From contig CBDBJL010000016.1 of the NCBI GenBank assembly GCA_965206365.1, forward strand, positions 130,941-194,940: DNA of 64,000 nucleotides. The letters run 5' to 3'. Position 1 is the stretch's first letter; every line of letters starts with the position of its first letter. Source of the stretch: CBDBJL01 sp965206365 (GTDB lineage Bacteria > Pseudomonadota > Alphaproteobacteria > JABAAW01 > JAHZMA01). This document shows, piece after piece, positions 1-9,718 of this stretch. The notes under the pieces were generated by a model, which did not search any database, had not been told where the DNA came from, and worked only from the letters and a program-made list of their open reading frames with translations. Position numbers and translations under genes: made by a program.

Positions 1-2
1 GC

Positions 3-239
3 TATTTATTTGTCACCCTAGAACCTTGCCCCATGTGTGCCCATGCCATCGCCCTAATGCGGATCAAAGCCCTCTATTTTGCTGCCTATGATGTTAAGGG
101 GGGAGGGGTTGATCACGGTGCCCGAATTTTTGCTCAAAGCGGTTGTAATCATATTCCTGAAATTATTGGTGGGTTGTATCAAAGCGATAGCGAAAAATTA
201 CTCAGCCATTTTTTTCAAAAACGCCGACAAAATCCTTGA
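3..239 (+). CDS. tadA: tRNA-specific adenosine deaminase TadA, C-terminal part
   Basis: The reading frame is open from the window edge, so the N-terminus lies outside. It carries the second zinc-binding motif of the cytidine/deoxycytidylate deaminase fold: TLEPCPMCAHAI, with the PCxxC cysteines. The rest (MRIKALYFAAYDVKGGG) matches the C-terminal half of TadA, which converts A34 to inosine in tRNA-Arg(ACG). The upstream HAE catalytic motif is not visible. A gap of about 170 bp follows before rpmB. Identification rests on the motif and on the downstream segment typical of TadA rather than of cytidine deaminases. Confidence 0.85.
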   Translation, partial: YLFVTLEPCPMCAHAIALMRIKALYFAAYDVKGGGVDHGARIFAQSGCNHIPEIIGGLYQSDSEKLLSHFFQKRRQNP

Positions 240-413
240 CCTTTCCTCATATTTGCATTAAATTTTGTGTCAAATTGCGCTTTTTCCGAATCAATTTCGG
301 TTTAAGCGTGTATTTCTTGGTATAGGGGTTTTTCATGTTGGGCTTTTCTATAAGGCTTTTTTTATGGTTTTCCTTGAATCTAAAAAAATTTTAAGAAACG
401 GAGTATTCTAATT

Positions 414-728
414 ATGGCGCGTCGGTGTGAATTATCAGGGAAAAGTGTTTTAAGTGGAAATAATGTTTCGCACGCACATAATAAAACGCGTCGCAAATTT
501 TTTCCTAACTTACAAAACATTCATTTGCGAAGTGATTTGTTAAATCAAAATATGAAGTTTTCTATGTGCACAAGCTTGCTTCGAACCGTCGAACGTTGTG
601 GTGGTTTGGATGCTTGGCTAAGCACACAACCAGAACGAAATCTGGCAACAAAAGCCGTGAAAATCAAACGGGCAATCGCTAAAATCCAGAAAAATTCTCA
701 AATCCAACCCGAAAATCAACAAATTTAA
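414..728 (+). CDS. rpmB: 50S ribosomal protein L28
   Basis: This 104-codon protein begins MARRCELSGK, the L28 signature, followed by the basic core NNVSHAHNKTRRKFFPNLQ. It has the alphaproteobacterial C-terminal extension beyond the roughly 77 residues of the E. coli protein. It binds 23S rRNA in the large subunit. In many bacteria rpmB is paired with rpmG (L33); here it stands alone between tadA and a HAD phosphatase. ATG at 414 is the natural start because the conserved MARRCxLTGK N-terminus begins there. Confidence 0.95.
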   Translation: MARRCELSGKSVLSGNNVSHAHNKTRRKFFPNLQNIHLRSDLLNQNMKFSMCTSLLRTVERCGGLDAWLSTQPERNLATKAVKIKRAIAKIQKNSQIQPENQQI

Positions 729-781
729 TATAATGGTTACATCCCGGCTATTTTAGGAATATAGATATGGGATGATGGTAA

Positions 782-1456
782 ATGCGAATTGTTTTTCCTG
801 AAATTGATCTAACGAACATTAAAGCCGTATTAATTGATCTGGACCATACTTTGTATGATTTTATCCAGGCTGAAGCTACCGCACTAGCTTCTTGCCACCG
901 AAAATATCAAAGCGAGCTTGTAGCCATCGACTACCCAACTTTTGAAGCTTATTACCACCAGGCACGTGGTGAAATACAACAACGCCTAGCCCCGCAAGGT
1001 GCGTGCCGTTCGCGATTTCTTGCCTTCCAGGCTTGGTTTGAAAAACTTAATTTTCCCAAAGCTTACCAGCTAGCTTTTCAATATGAGGCTTTTTATTGGC
1101 AAGTTTTCATAGATTCGATCTCACTTGCCCCTGATGCTGAAAAATTTTTAACCGATACTCAAACCAAAAAAATAGGAATTGCGATCGTCACCGATATGCA
1201 ACCGCATTATCAAACAGCAAAAATTGCGAAGCTTGGCATTATCGATAAAATTGATTTTTTAGTCACCTCCGAAGAAGCCGGCAAGGAAAAACCTGCTCGC
1301 CAGCCATTCTCATTGGCACTCAAAAAACTCTCTACCCACCATAAAAAACCTCTCCGGCCTGAAGAAGTAATCATGATTGGCGATAATTTTGCAAAGGATA
1401 TCATCGGTGGTGAAACTTTCGGCATGAAAAGCTATGTTGTTCAATACCAACCCTAA
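782..1456 (+). CDS. HAD-superfamily phosphatase (pyrimidine 5'-nucleotidase-like)
   Basis: The 224-residue protein contains HAD motif I near residue 20 (IDLDHTLYDF, nucleophile and acid/base Asp), a motif II threonine near 135 (IVTDMQ), a motif III lysine in the stretch EEAGKEKPA near 165, and motif IV near 199 (MIGDNFAKDIIGG). The helical cap after motif I is that of subclass-I HADs such as YjjG-type nucleotidases. The likely reaction is dephosphorylation of a small phosphorylated metabolite; the substrate cannot be read from sequence. It starts 53 bp after rpmB. Confidence 0.8.
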   Translation: MRIVFPEIDLTNIKAVLIDLDHTLYDFIQAEATALASCHRKYQSELVAIDYPTFEAYYHQARGEIQQRLAPQGACRSRFLAFQAWFEKLNFPKAYQLAFQYEAFYWQVFIDSISLAPDAEKFLTDTQTKKIGIAIVTDMQPHYQTAKIAKLGIIDKIDFLVTSEEAGKEKPARQPFSLALKKLSTHHKKPLRPEEVIMIGDNFAKDIIGGETFGMKSYVVQYQP

Positions 1457-1568
1457 AAGTAAATTAATTAGCGGATAAACGAACACACCCCTTGAAATAT
1501 GGATCATTTTCACCTTATTATCTTGATGAATAAGCGCAATCTATAAATATTTTTAAGTGGGGTTAAAA

Positions 1569-3161
1569 ATGGAAAAAGTAAAACATGTTCTTTTTATTAT
1601 GTGCTCACAATTACGGTTTGATTACCTTAATATTCATGGTCACCCTCACGCTAACACACCCAACATTAGTCGCCTTGCCCAACGCGGGGTCACTTTCACC
1701 CGTGCCTACAGTCAATCTTTACTCGATGCCCCTTCCCATATCAGCGCCTATACAGGGCGTTATGTGGGCACTCATGGCAGTGATCGCGAATATGCTCCTA
1801 TTAAACTGGGTGAGCGCACCATCGCTGATTACCTCCGCCAGCTTCAGATCCCCACAGGCTTGATTGGGAAAAGCTCAATTCGTGCAGATTTTGAAACTAT
1901 GCAACTTTTAGGCATAAACCCGAAAACATCTATTGGGGTATTGGCATGTGAAGCAGGCTTTGAATCTTACGATCGCTTGGATGGTTTGCATCCTGGTAAT
2001 CCTAATAACCCGCTAAATTTTTACCCACTTAAATATAATTACTTCTTAAAAGAAAATGGTTACGAGGATAAAAATCCGTGGCAAAAATTTAGTGCCAGTA
2101 CGAAAAATGGTAAGAATAGTTTTTTTTTAGAAAATACTCATATCCCTTTGGCTGTGCACGAAATAGAATCAGAGACCAATTATTTAACTAACCGTACAGA
2201 ACAATTTATCAAAGAAGCGGGTGACCAACCTTGGTGCGCCCATTTATCATTTACAAAACCGCACTGGCCCTATGCCGCATCTGAACCTTTCAACAAAATG
2301 TATACAAAAGAAGATGTTGTCGCGCCAGTCCGTAACAAAGAGGAACTAAATAATCCGCACCCTATTTACGAAGCTTTCATGAATAACGTGGCTTCTAAAA
2401 CTTTTATTGATGATGCAAAACGTACCCGTATTATTCCTACCTATATGGGTTTAATTAAACAAATTGACGAAAATTTAGGCGGATTATTCCGTGCTATGGA
2501 TAAAAACACACTTTTCAAAGATACAATGATTATCTTTACTTCCGATCATGGTGTCTGTTTGGGAGATCATTGGTTAGGCGAAGGTGAACTTTTTTATGAT
2601 TCTGCCGTAAGGATCCCCTTAATCATTTATGATCCACGCACCGAAGCGAATAAGACGCGCGGGAATAAATGCGATGATCTCGTCGAACTCATCGATATTG
2701 CCCCAACCCTATTAGAAGCTATGGGCGTAACAAAATTACCCAAGCATATTGAAGGAAAAACCTTAACACCGGTTTTACATCAACATGGCGATTACAAACC
2801 TCGCGAAGCCGCATTCTCGGAATATAATTTTAGTGCATCTTCCATTATTAAAAAGAAAAACATCCAAAATCGCAACGCAAAATTAACAATGGTTGTAACA
2901 AAAGAATGGAAATATACCTATTTTTCTGATTACCCACCCATGCTATTTGATTTAATCAATGATCCCAATGAACTCAAAGATTTAGGTCGCGAACCAGGTT
3001 ATGAAAAAGTAACCCGTCAATGTCGCGATTATTTGCTAGAGTGGGCTTTGCACCATACCTCGGATACGGAACCAGAAATATCTGAAGATACCAACAAGGC
3101 CCTAGAAAAATTGGGTGTTTTTAAGGGTTATTGGTCGGAAAATGATGTTGAAAAAGAATGA
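1569..3161 (+). CDS. Sulfatase / phosphonate monoester hydrolase-fold protein lacking catalytic residues
   Basis: The 530-residue protein belongs to the alkaline-phosphatase superfamily sulfatase branch: it has an N-terminal VLFIMCSQLRFDYL, a TPNISRLAQRGVTF segment, and a metal-binding SDHG near residue 325 with GDH following. Two hallmarks are changed. The first metal-ligand Asp (normally DQxR) is Ser13. At the formylglycine position (C/S-x-P-S-R) it reads D53-A-P-S-H57, so both the modified Cys/Ser and the Arg are gone. It may be a pseudoenzyme or have altered chemistry. I start at ATG 1569, which has a GTGGGG ribosome site 6 nt upstream; a GTG at 1557 overlaps that site. Confidence 0.8.
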   Translation: MEKVKHVLFIMCSQLRFDYLNIHGHPHANTPNISRLAQRGVTFTRAYSQSLLDAPSHISAYTGRYVGTHGSDREYAPIKLGERTIADYLRQLQIPTGLIGKSSIRADFETMQLLGINPKTSIGVLACEAGFESYDRLDGLHPGNPNNPLNFYPLKYNYFLKENGYEDKNPWQKFSASTKNGKNSFFLENTHIPLAVHEIESETNYLTNRTEQFIKEAGDQPWCAHLSFTKPHWPYAASEPFNKMYTKEDVVAPVRNKEELNNPHPIYEAFMNNVASKTFIDDAKRTRIIPTYMGLIKQIDENLGGLFRAMDKNTLFKDTMIIFTSDHGVCLGDHWLGEGELFYDSAVRIPLIIYDPRTEANKTRGNKCDDLVELIDIAPTLLEAMGVTKLPKHIEGKTLTPVLHQHGDYKPREAAFSEYNFSASSIIKKKNIQNRNAKLTMVVTKEWKYTYFSDYPPMLFDLINDPNELKDLGREPGYEKVTRQCRDYLLEWALHHTSDTEPEISEDTNKALEKLGVFKGYWSENDVEKE

Positions 3162-3248
3162 ACAATGTTGAAGAAGAGTGAACTCACAATAATATTCAAT
3201 ATCAGTACCCTTAAAGAATGATATAAATTTGCAGAATTTCCATAATCT

Positions 3249-4805
3249 ATGAAAATACGAGCAACGCATGGCCTAGCCCATGCTGATTTTTATGCCTTTA
3301 CCATGGCACAGGCTTTGTTTGCCCAAACAGAACATGAAATTCCAGCTTGCTTTCATGCTTTTGCTCGCAACACCCCATTTGGCGGAGCCTATATCCTTAC
3401 CGCAGGACAAAGTGAATTTTTACAATGGATTCTCCATCATTGGCAAGAAAATATTGCAAATCTCATTACATTTCTGGCAAAGCAAAAAGGGATAACCAAT
3501 AATCCTTTATTTCAAAAAGAATTCCTCTCCATGCTAGAAACATCTAGGCTTACCCTAGATATAGATGCCTTGCCTGAGGGCAGTTTGGCATTTGCCAATA
3601 CCCCTATTATTCGAGTTTTTGGCCCTATTTGGCAATGTTTACTTGTTGAAGCTTACCTACTCAACACTCTCAACAGCCAAAGCATTATTGCCACCGAAGC
3701 TTCTCGTCTGCGCTATGCCGTAGATTTCAACAACCCAAAAGCCCCTAGCCTTATTATTGAAAGTGGTATGCGTCGCGCCCAAGATATTAGTGGTCTCTCG
3801 CCCACACGCGCCGCTTATATTGGTGGCACCGATGCCACTTCTAATGTTGCCGCAGCCATGGAATATGATATTCCCGCCAAGGGAACTTTTTCGCATGCTT
3901 TTGTTCAACATCATTGGTGCAATGCTCCGGGCAATGGTGAAGATGATGCTTTTCGAAATTATCTCAGCTGCTTCCCTCAAGATAGTTATCTTCTTGTAGA
4001 TACCTATAACGCGCTGAAAGGTGTTGAACGAGCTTGCAAAATTTGCCAAAAGGGAAATTTTACCCTCCCTGGAATTCGCCTTGATTCTGGTGATTTGGCT
4101 TATTTAAGTAAAAAATCACGCAAGATTTTGGATGCTTACGGCTTTTATAACACGAAAATTGTTGCCAGCAACAATTTAAACCCACATGTTATTTATTCTT
4201 TGCGCCAAGAACAACAAGCACAAATTGATGTCTGGCTCATTGGAACCCACCTAACAGTGGCTAGCGAGCAGCCTAGCTTGGGTTGTGTTTATAAATTAGG
4301 GCAAACCTATGCAAAAACCGCACAAAATCTTTATAATTCTGGGCGTAAAGTGTTAAAAATTTCAGATGATCTCAAAAAAACAACTCTGCCAGGAGCCTTA
4401 AATTTGGTACGTTTTATCAATGAAACCGATGGTATATTTCTCAGTGATAATTTGATTAATGCCCAACAAACTGATTTTTTTATCGATAAAAATCAGCAAT
4501 ATCTCCAAAATGAAATGCATTGCACGCGTATCAATGCATCACACCAGCAAAAGAAATTTGCCAAAGGACATCCTCTTTTGTTGCCTATCGAATCTTTTAT
4601 TCAAAAAGGGGCGCAGATTCGCTCAATAGAAACTGCACAGCAAGCCCGTAACCATGCAATAATATCCCTAAAACGATTAGATGATTCGCATAAAAGGCTT
4701 ACCTACCCACACCTATACATTACCGCTATCGAGGCAAGCCTACGCCAACAACAACAGGATTTGCTTGCCAATATAACATTGGCAAATGCCGATGATTTTA
4801 AATAA
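3249..4805 (+). CDS. pncB: Nicotinate phosphoribosyltransferase
   Basis: The protein (518 residues) matches the large NAPRTase family, with an N-terminal DFYAFTMAQALF, a central segment with VESG-type turn and GTDATSNVAAAMEYDIPAKGT near residue 195, and GIRLDSGDLAYLSKKSR near 275, the phosphoribosyl-binding strand. It makes nicotinate mononucleotide from nicotinate and PRPP in NAD salvage. It sits 87 bp after the sulfatase-fold gene, and no NAD-related regulatory element is visible upstream. Confidence 0.9.
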   Translation: MKIRATHGLAHADFYAFTMAQALFAQTEHEIPACFHAFARNTPFGGAYILTAGQSEFLQWILHHWQENIANLITFLAKQKGITNNPLFQKEFLSMLETSRLTLDIDALPEGSLAFANTPIIRVFGPIWQCLLVEAYLLNTLNSQSIIATEASRLRYAVDFNNPKAPSLIIESGMRRAQDISGLSPTRAAYIGGTDATSNVAAAMEYDIPAKGTFSHAFVQHHWCNAPGNGEDDAFRNYLSCFPQDSYLLVDTYNALKGVERACKICQKGNFTLPGIRLDSGDLAYLSKKSRKILDAYGFYNTKIVASNNLNPHVIYSLRQEQQAQIDVWLIGTHLTVASEQPSLGCVYKLGQTYAKTAQNLYNSGRKVLKISDDLKKTTLPGALNLVRFINETDGIFLSDNLINAQQTDFFIDKNQQYLQNEMHCTRINASHQQKKFAKGHPLLLPIESFIQKGAQIRSIETAQQARNHAIISLKRLDDSHKRLTYPHLYITAIEASLRQQQQDLLANITLANADDFK

Positions 4806-4891
4806 TTTGCATCTTCAGATGAAACTTGCTAACCTGTGCCGATAAAGGGTTAGTAATCCTAAAATATTAATAATTGAAGGTTTGAAATCAA

Positions 4892-5488
4892 ATGACGAGT
4901 TCGCTATTTTTTAGCAAAAATATCCTTGCTAGCATCTTTGTAATTTTTCTATTGATTGCTTGTGGTGGTGGAACTTCCTATAATCAAGGCGGTGAAGAAG
5001 AGATTAGTACTGGATTTGGCATTCGCGATTTTCGTGCCATCACTGAGATGATGGTGGAAAAAATGAGCACCGATCGGGGCTTAAGAGAAGATATCGGCGA
5101 TAACCGCCCAACTTTACTAATTACCCCAATGATTAACAACACAGATGAACATATTGATACCCAATCAATCACCCAAACTTTACAAGTGAAAATCTCTAAG
5201 GCTCGCCTTTTCACATTTGTAACACGTGAAGCTCTGGAAGCCTTAAAAGATGAAAACGCCCTAGAACAAGCCGGAATTGCAGATTCTGTAACTGTGGCAC
5301 GTTTAGGAAAAGTTGTCGGTGCCCGTTATATTTTGCGAGGCAGTATTACCTCACTGCGAAATAAAATTGGTAAAAAAACGCAAACTTTCTATAAAGTCAC
5401 AATTATTATGACTGACATTGAAACCGGTATTGATGTTTGGCTAGATGAAGTTGAAATTAGTAAAACCACAAAAAAATCTTTATTCTAG
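4892..5488 (+). CDS. LpoB-like lipoprotein, penicillin-binding protein activator family
   Basis: A 198-residue lipoprotein: the signal peptide ends in a lipobox LIAC with the acylated Cys at residue 24. The body (residues about 60-190) has the LpoB/YcfM pattern: IGDNRPTLLITPMINNT, then an RGSITS-like strand and TDIETGIDVWLDEVEI at the end. In E. coli LpoB is an outer-membrane lipoprotein that activates PBP1b. The alphaproteobacterial relatives are poorly studied, so an activator role is a family-based inference. The stop overlaps the start of the next gene by 44 bp, so they are probably translated together. Confidence 0.72.
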   Translation: MTSSLFFSKNILASIFVIFLLIACGGGTSYNQGGEEEISTGFGIRDFRAITEMMVEKMSTDRGLREDIGDNRPTLLITPMINNTDEHIDTQSITQTLQVKISKARLFTFVTREALEALKDENALEQAGIADSVTVARLGKVVGARYILRGSITSLRNKIGKKTQTFYKVTIIMTDIETGIDVWLDEVEISKTTKKSLF

Positions 5489-6608
5489 ATGTTTTATCCT
5501 TGTAGTGCTCTTTATTGCTACGCTTCATACTGGCTTTGCCGAACCTTTAATCGGCGAAGGTACTGGTAAGAGTAAAGACGTTGCCTATGAGAATGCTCTT
5601 GCAGTGCTAGCGCAACAAATTCTTGTTCAAGTTTCTGCAAGTAGTAGTTCCCATATTATAGATAATAATGGTGATGTTGATAAAAATAACGAGAGTTTGG
5701 TTGCTCTGCAAAGCAATATTCGCTTTCAAGGCGTTCAATTTAAAAAACCAAAACGAAAACGAAAAATTTGGACCGTTCGGGCGATTCTTACCGATGATGC
5801 TTTGCGACAAACCATTTCTTTTTTAGATGAGCGACTACCCGATACGATTGAAGGCTTAACGCGATTACAAATATCGGATGCTTTCAACGAGGTTCAACAA
5901 TTACAAGCTTTATTGCATTTTTCTACACAAAAAAGATTAAATATTCCCGAAAAAGACCGCATTGGTCAACAAGCGAAAAAAATTCGTGCTGCCCTGCAAC
6001 TTAGAATTGGAAATTATGGTTGGGTCCGCTTTATTCCACCGCCCAATATTCCTTTTAATGAAAATTTTATTATCGAAATTGATGATACGCCAGTGGCAAT
6101 AGCGGGAAAAATATTTCTGCCTGTAGGAACATTTCGTTATCGAATTAGCCGTGAAAATTATGCCAATGAACAAGGAATTTTGCGGATATCGCGCGGGCGC
6201 GAAGAAAGAATTTCACTGTTTTTGGTTCACCTGCCCAAACAACCCGTTGCCATAGCCCTGGATATTAAGGCTGAAACACCACAAGAAATTAATATTATTA
6301 CTGCCACGCTTACAGAAATTCTCCAAAATTATACAGTTACAATTGATCCTAACAGCCGCCTTGTTTTACACGCTCGTGCTGATAGTGAGGTGAATAATTC
6401 AGTGAAAAATTTTGAACATTTATTCGCCACTCTCCAATTAAATTTTACGCGCTCAGGGAAAAATATTCGCTCGCATAGCGAAAGTCTCCGCTTATTTAAC
6501 AAGAAAAAAGGTGATATTGGCTCACATTCATGGCGCAAATTAAGCGAAAAAACTTTACGTACGCTTATTTCTGGCAATGGACTCTTGCATATTAGCGGAG
6601 AATTGTAA
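5445..6608 (+). CDS. Secreted LPP20-domain envelope protein
   Basis: The 387-residue protein has a signal peptide (hydrophobic stretch at about residues 16-32, ending TGFAEP). An LPP20-type domain follows (GEGTGKSKDVAYENAL, with the typical acidic-aromatic helix pattern). Around residues 185-265 there is a beta-rich region with a PEGA-like look (VAIAGKIFLPVGTFRYR). LPP20 proteins often accompany LpoB and COG3014-type lipoproteins in envelope-assembly clusters, as here. The exact role is unknown. ATG 5445 lies inside the previous gene. Confidence 0.6.
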   Translation: MKLKLVKPQKNLYSRCFILVVLFIATLHTGFAEPLIGEGTGKSKDVAYENALAVLAQQILVQVSASSSSHIIDNNGDVDKNNESLVALQSNIRFQGVQFKKPKRKRKIWTVRAILTDDALRQTISFLDERLPDTIEGLTRLQISDAFNEVQQLQALLHFSTQKRLNIPEKDRIGQQAKKIRAALQLRIGNYGWVRFIPPPNIPFNENFIIEIDDTPVAIAGKIFLPVGTFRYRISRENYANEQGILRISRGREERISLFLVHLPKQPVAIALDIKAETPQEINIITATLTEILQNYTVTIDPNSRLVLHARADSEVNNSVKNFEHLFATLQLNFTRSGKNIRSHSESLRLFNKKKGDIGSHSWRKLSEKTLRTLISGNGLLHISGEL

Positions 6609-6685
6609 CCGTTTCCCTTTTTTATACTTGTATGTTTTGCTATTTATATCTTGTTATTGATTACACAAACAACAATTTTACCGCA

Positions 6686-8176
6686 TTAATTTTCTAATTT
6701 TGGATAAAGCTGGCTGCCAATCGCAAATGTACCGGTATCAATCAGCCGAGCAATTGTTAAACCTCCAGAACGCACAGTAACCTTTAATTCGGCTTCTCTG
6801 CCTCCCCCCAAATCTACCTTCAAAACATGATTGCCTTTCGGTAAAACCATCTCCAAATTATCCACCTGCTGTGGTAGGCTAACCCATGAACGCGTATCTG
6901 CCTGTTCTGATATTGTTGTAACCACAGCCGTTGCTAAAAATCCAGCCAGCCCGGCAACAGCTACCAAAGCATCATCCGAACTTGCACTTTGCGTGGCAAC
7001 ATTCAATGCCAGCTGATTGGCAGCCTGTTTCACTGCCAACCGCGCAATCTGTCGTGCCAAAATTCCAGCCATAGCTTCTTTTAATTGATAAGCTGCCATC
7101 GGCAAGGTTGAAAATAAATATTGGCTTTTACCAGTAACAGTAGCTGTTCCTAAATCTTCTGGTAATGCCTCAACCCCGATTGCTGGTAAAATATTAAATT
7201 CTTGCTCGTAAGTTGGCACCGCAGTGCGAGCAGAGAAAATATTAAATGAACCATCAGCGCGCAAATAATCCCCCTGCACATCAAAAATAAATTCTGCTCT
7301 TGGAGCCACAAACCCACGCTCGATAAGCACCGCCACCCGACCACTTCCTTCAGGAATATCAACAACGCCCACTCCAGTTTTTTGCTGATAACCCGCTTGA
7401 TTGCTACGATCATATTGCCCCGCCAATGTAACAAGATTGGCACCAATATAGCGATTTGTGGGTTGTAATTGCCAAGCCTTACGGTAATCAATAAAAGCTG
7501 AATTATGCTCTTGGGTTGCTTCACGCATAAGAGCCGAAAAATAATACATATAGCTACTTAAAAAACCATTTCTGGTATCACCAGCTAAAGATGTCAATAA
7601 GGCTAGCTGATCCTTATCCACACGATTAATATATTTCTCACGGGCATCAGCTTCAGCTTGATCCACTATTTTCTCGCGAGCTTCCGCGGCAAAACGCTGA
7701 TCATTAGCCCCAGCACGAATTTCGATCAATGCCTTATCCACTTGCCCTAAAACCAAATAATTCATGGCTTGTAGCTGCCTGGCAAAAATCCGCTCATAAT
7801 CTGAACCACCATAAGGAATCACCTTATCATTCGTAAATAATGCCGCACCTTTGGAAACATCTTCTACAGTAAAAGTGGCCTCATATTCGCGGGCACGATA
7901 AATATCTAGCAAGATGGCTAATAATTTTTGACTTTCCTGATATTCCCCTGCCAACTGATGCAAACGAGCTTTTTCTTGCAAATCCAAGATTGCATTCAGT
8001 TTTGTATCAGTTGAGATTTTTCTTGCATACAAACCGGCGGCTTCAGGCGTTTCTAATCCCAAAAGTTCCTCTCTAACATCACCATGCTGAGGGGAAAACC
8101 CCCCACAACCACCAAGGGGTAATAGCAAAACAACAATAATTTTTTTTTTTATTCGAAGCATCACGTTAATTCTCAC
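6686..8176 (-). CDS. COG3014-type lipoprotein with tetratricopeptide-like helical half
   Basis: The 496-residue lipoprotein carries lipobox PLGGC with Cys24. The N-terminal half is helical (LQEKARLHQLAGEYQESQKL, and YFSALMREATQEHNSAFIDY near residue 215), like TPR repeats. The C-terminal half contains beta-rich and Ala-rich stretches. It converges on the LpoB/LPP20 pair on the opposite strand. These three families recur as neighbours in proteobacteria, which suggests a joint role in cell-envelope or surface assembly (inference). An ATG 15 bp downstream of the annotated one is an alternative start. Confidence 0.65.
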   Translation of the reverse strand: MRINVMLRIKKKIIVVLLLPLGGCGGFSPQHGDVREELLGLETPEAAGLYARKISTDTKLNAILDLQEKARLHQLAGEYQESQKLLAILLDIYRAREYEATFTVEDVSKGAALFTNDKVIPYGGSDYERIFARQLQAMNYLVLGQVDKALIEIRAGANDQRFAAEAREKIVDQAEADAREKYINRVDKDQLALLTSLAGDTRNGFLSSYMYYFSALMREATQEHNSAFIDYRKAWQLQPTNRYIGANLVTLAGQYDRSNQAGYQQKTGVGVVDIPEGSGRVAVLIERGFVAPRAEFIFDVQGDYLRADGSFNIFSARTAVPTYEQEFNILPAIGVEALPEDLGTATVTGKSQYLFSTLPMAAYQLKEAMAGILARQIARLAVKQAANQLALNVATQSASSDDALVAVAGLAGFLATAVVTTISEQADTRSWVSLPQQVDNLEMVLPKGNHVLKVDLGGGREAELKVTVRSGGLTIARLIDTGTFAIGSQLYPKLEN

Positions 8177-8318
8177 CGCATTATTTTTTTTTTAATGCGC
8201 TACCTCACAATTTAAAATCACAAGGAAGAATACAACATCTTAAAGCAAAACGCAAACCTTTAACATGAAGCAGGGAGCTGTGCCCTTAATTTCGATAAAT
8301 AATAATAGATACGAAACA

Positions 8319-9200
8319 CTACAATATTTTTTGCGCAAGCTCACTGGTAAAGCCTTGCTTGGCATCTTTGCTTGTAACAGCCGATGTTTGCTCAAGCTCA
8401 GTAATTTCTACTCGCGTTGAATCTTTCGCATCTAAGCGATTTTTCAATTGCGCAATCTCATGATCAAAAACATATTGGTTAGCATTTTGACTAACCACAT
8501 TGATCGCACGTTTCTCTAACAAAAAATTCAATTTTTCTTGAATTTCAGCACCACTAAGATCCACTTGAACATTATTATCTTTCGTATCTAATACCCGACG
8601 ATGAATTGCTTGTTGCTCACCATCAATCAAATTGGCAGTTTGAATTTGCGAACGCAAATGCAACAATAACAAATCACTTTCAAGCCCCTTAATTTGGGCT
8701 TGCAACCCCTTAAACTGCTGACCCTCAGTTTGCTTACGATCCACCAAACCTTGCAACGAACGTTTTAGGAATTTTAAGGCCCTGCTAGTTTTATAAAATA
8801 ATTTCGATACCTCATCATCCACAGCATCTTGCAAAACAAGATTTACTTGCTTGGCATCAACATTTGTCAATTTTTTTGCGGATGAACTCCGTAATAAATT
8901 TTGCAGTGTAACCTGAATCACATCGGCATTATTGCGAGCAAAAAAATCCGTATTTGTTGCTTGTTGCTTGTTATTCGTAAACTGCAATACACCAATATCA
9001 TCCTGATCAGCCGTACGATTATACGCCAATTCAGTATCATTATTTTCCTGAGTAAGATAAGCAATATTCGCTTGTTGAATAATTTGCGTATCCGATGTTA
9101 CATTATCGGCACTATTAACATTCGCAGAAGCCTGCCGTTGCCGATCCGGCGAGATCGGATTTGCCGATATCGCCCCTATAACCGAAACAATCTGTGTCAT
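8319..9200 (-). CDS. Hypothetical protein, coiled-coil rich
   Basis: I do not recognise this 293-residue protein. It has no signal peptide or membrane segment. It is Gln/Asn/Asp-rich with long predicted helices (residues about 130-190 and 235-260), and its Asn/Gln/Thr-rich N-terminal region looks disordered. It lies alone between a lipoprotein and tRNA-Ile on the opposite strand. The composition resembles that of flagellar accessory proteins, and flagellar and chemotaxis genes exist in the window, but nothing establishes that. Confidence 0.55.
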   Translation of the reverse strand: MTQIVSVIGAISANPISPDRQRQASANVNSADNVTSDTQIIQQANIAYLTQENNDTELAYNRTADQDDIGVLQFTNNKQQATNTDFFARNNADVIQVTLQNLLRSSSAKKLTNVDAKQVNLVLQDAVDDEVSKLFYKTSRALKFLKRSLQGLVDRKQTEGQQFKGLQAQIKGLESDLLLLHLRSQIQTANLIDGEQQAIHRRVLDTKDNNVQVDLSGAEIQEKLNFLLEKRAINVVSQNANQYVFDHEIAQLKNRLDAKDSTRVEITELEQTSAVTSKDAKQGFTSELAQKIL

Positions 9201-9314
9201 AATTTTGTCCCTCTTCTTTTCAATGTTATTCGTTACCTCTTATTATAGCAAATTTTGTGCCATATTTCTCTAAAAAAAAGTTATATGCCTTTAATAAAAA
9301 AACGAAAGCAGAGG

Positions 9315-9343
9315 TTGCAAAAAAAGTCATTTTACGGTAAAAT
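9315..9343 (+). promoter_or_regulatory. Probable sigma-70 promoter of tRNA-Ile
   Basis: TTGCAA (9315-9320), a 17-nt spacer, then TAAAAT (9338-9343). Spacing is optimal and the site lies about 75 nt upstream of the tRNA. No transcript data. Confidence 0.55.
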
Positions 9344-9422
9344 ATTCCTTAGCTAGGCGAGTTTGTGAAATTAAGAAATGTAGTTTCCATACCCTCTTTG
9401 GTTTACAAAAAATGGATGTTTA

Positions 9423-9499
<77 letters not shown>

Positions 9500-9718
9500 T
9501 TACTGGTGTGATTTCCGTTGCCTAACCTTGCAAAATGTTGGGGCAAAATGTTGAAAAGTTTATTTTGGTTTGTAATTAAACGGTAAAAAGTTTGATTATT
9601 CTATTTTTAGGTTGCTAATTTTGTATGTTTTATATGTTGACATTAGTCGCTTGTAGGTCTTATCATCCAGGACCAGGACTGTGGTTCGACCAAAAAAACA
9701 ATAAAACTAGGAGCATAG

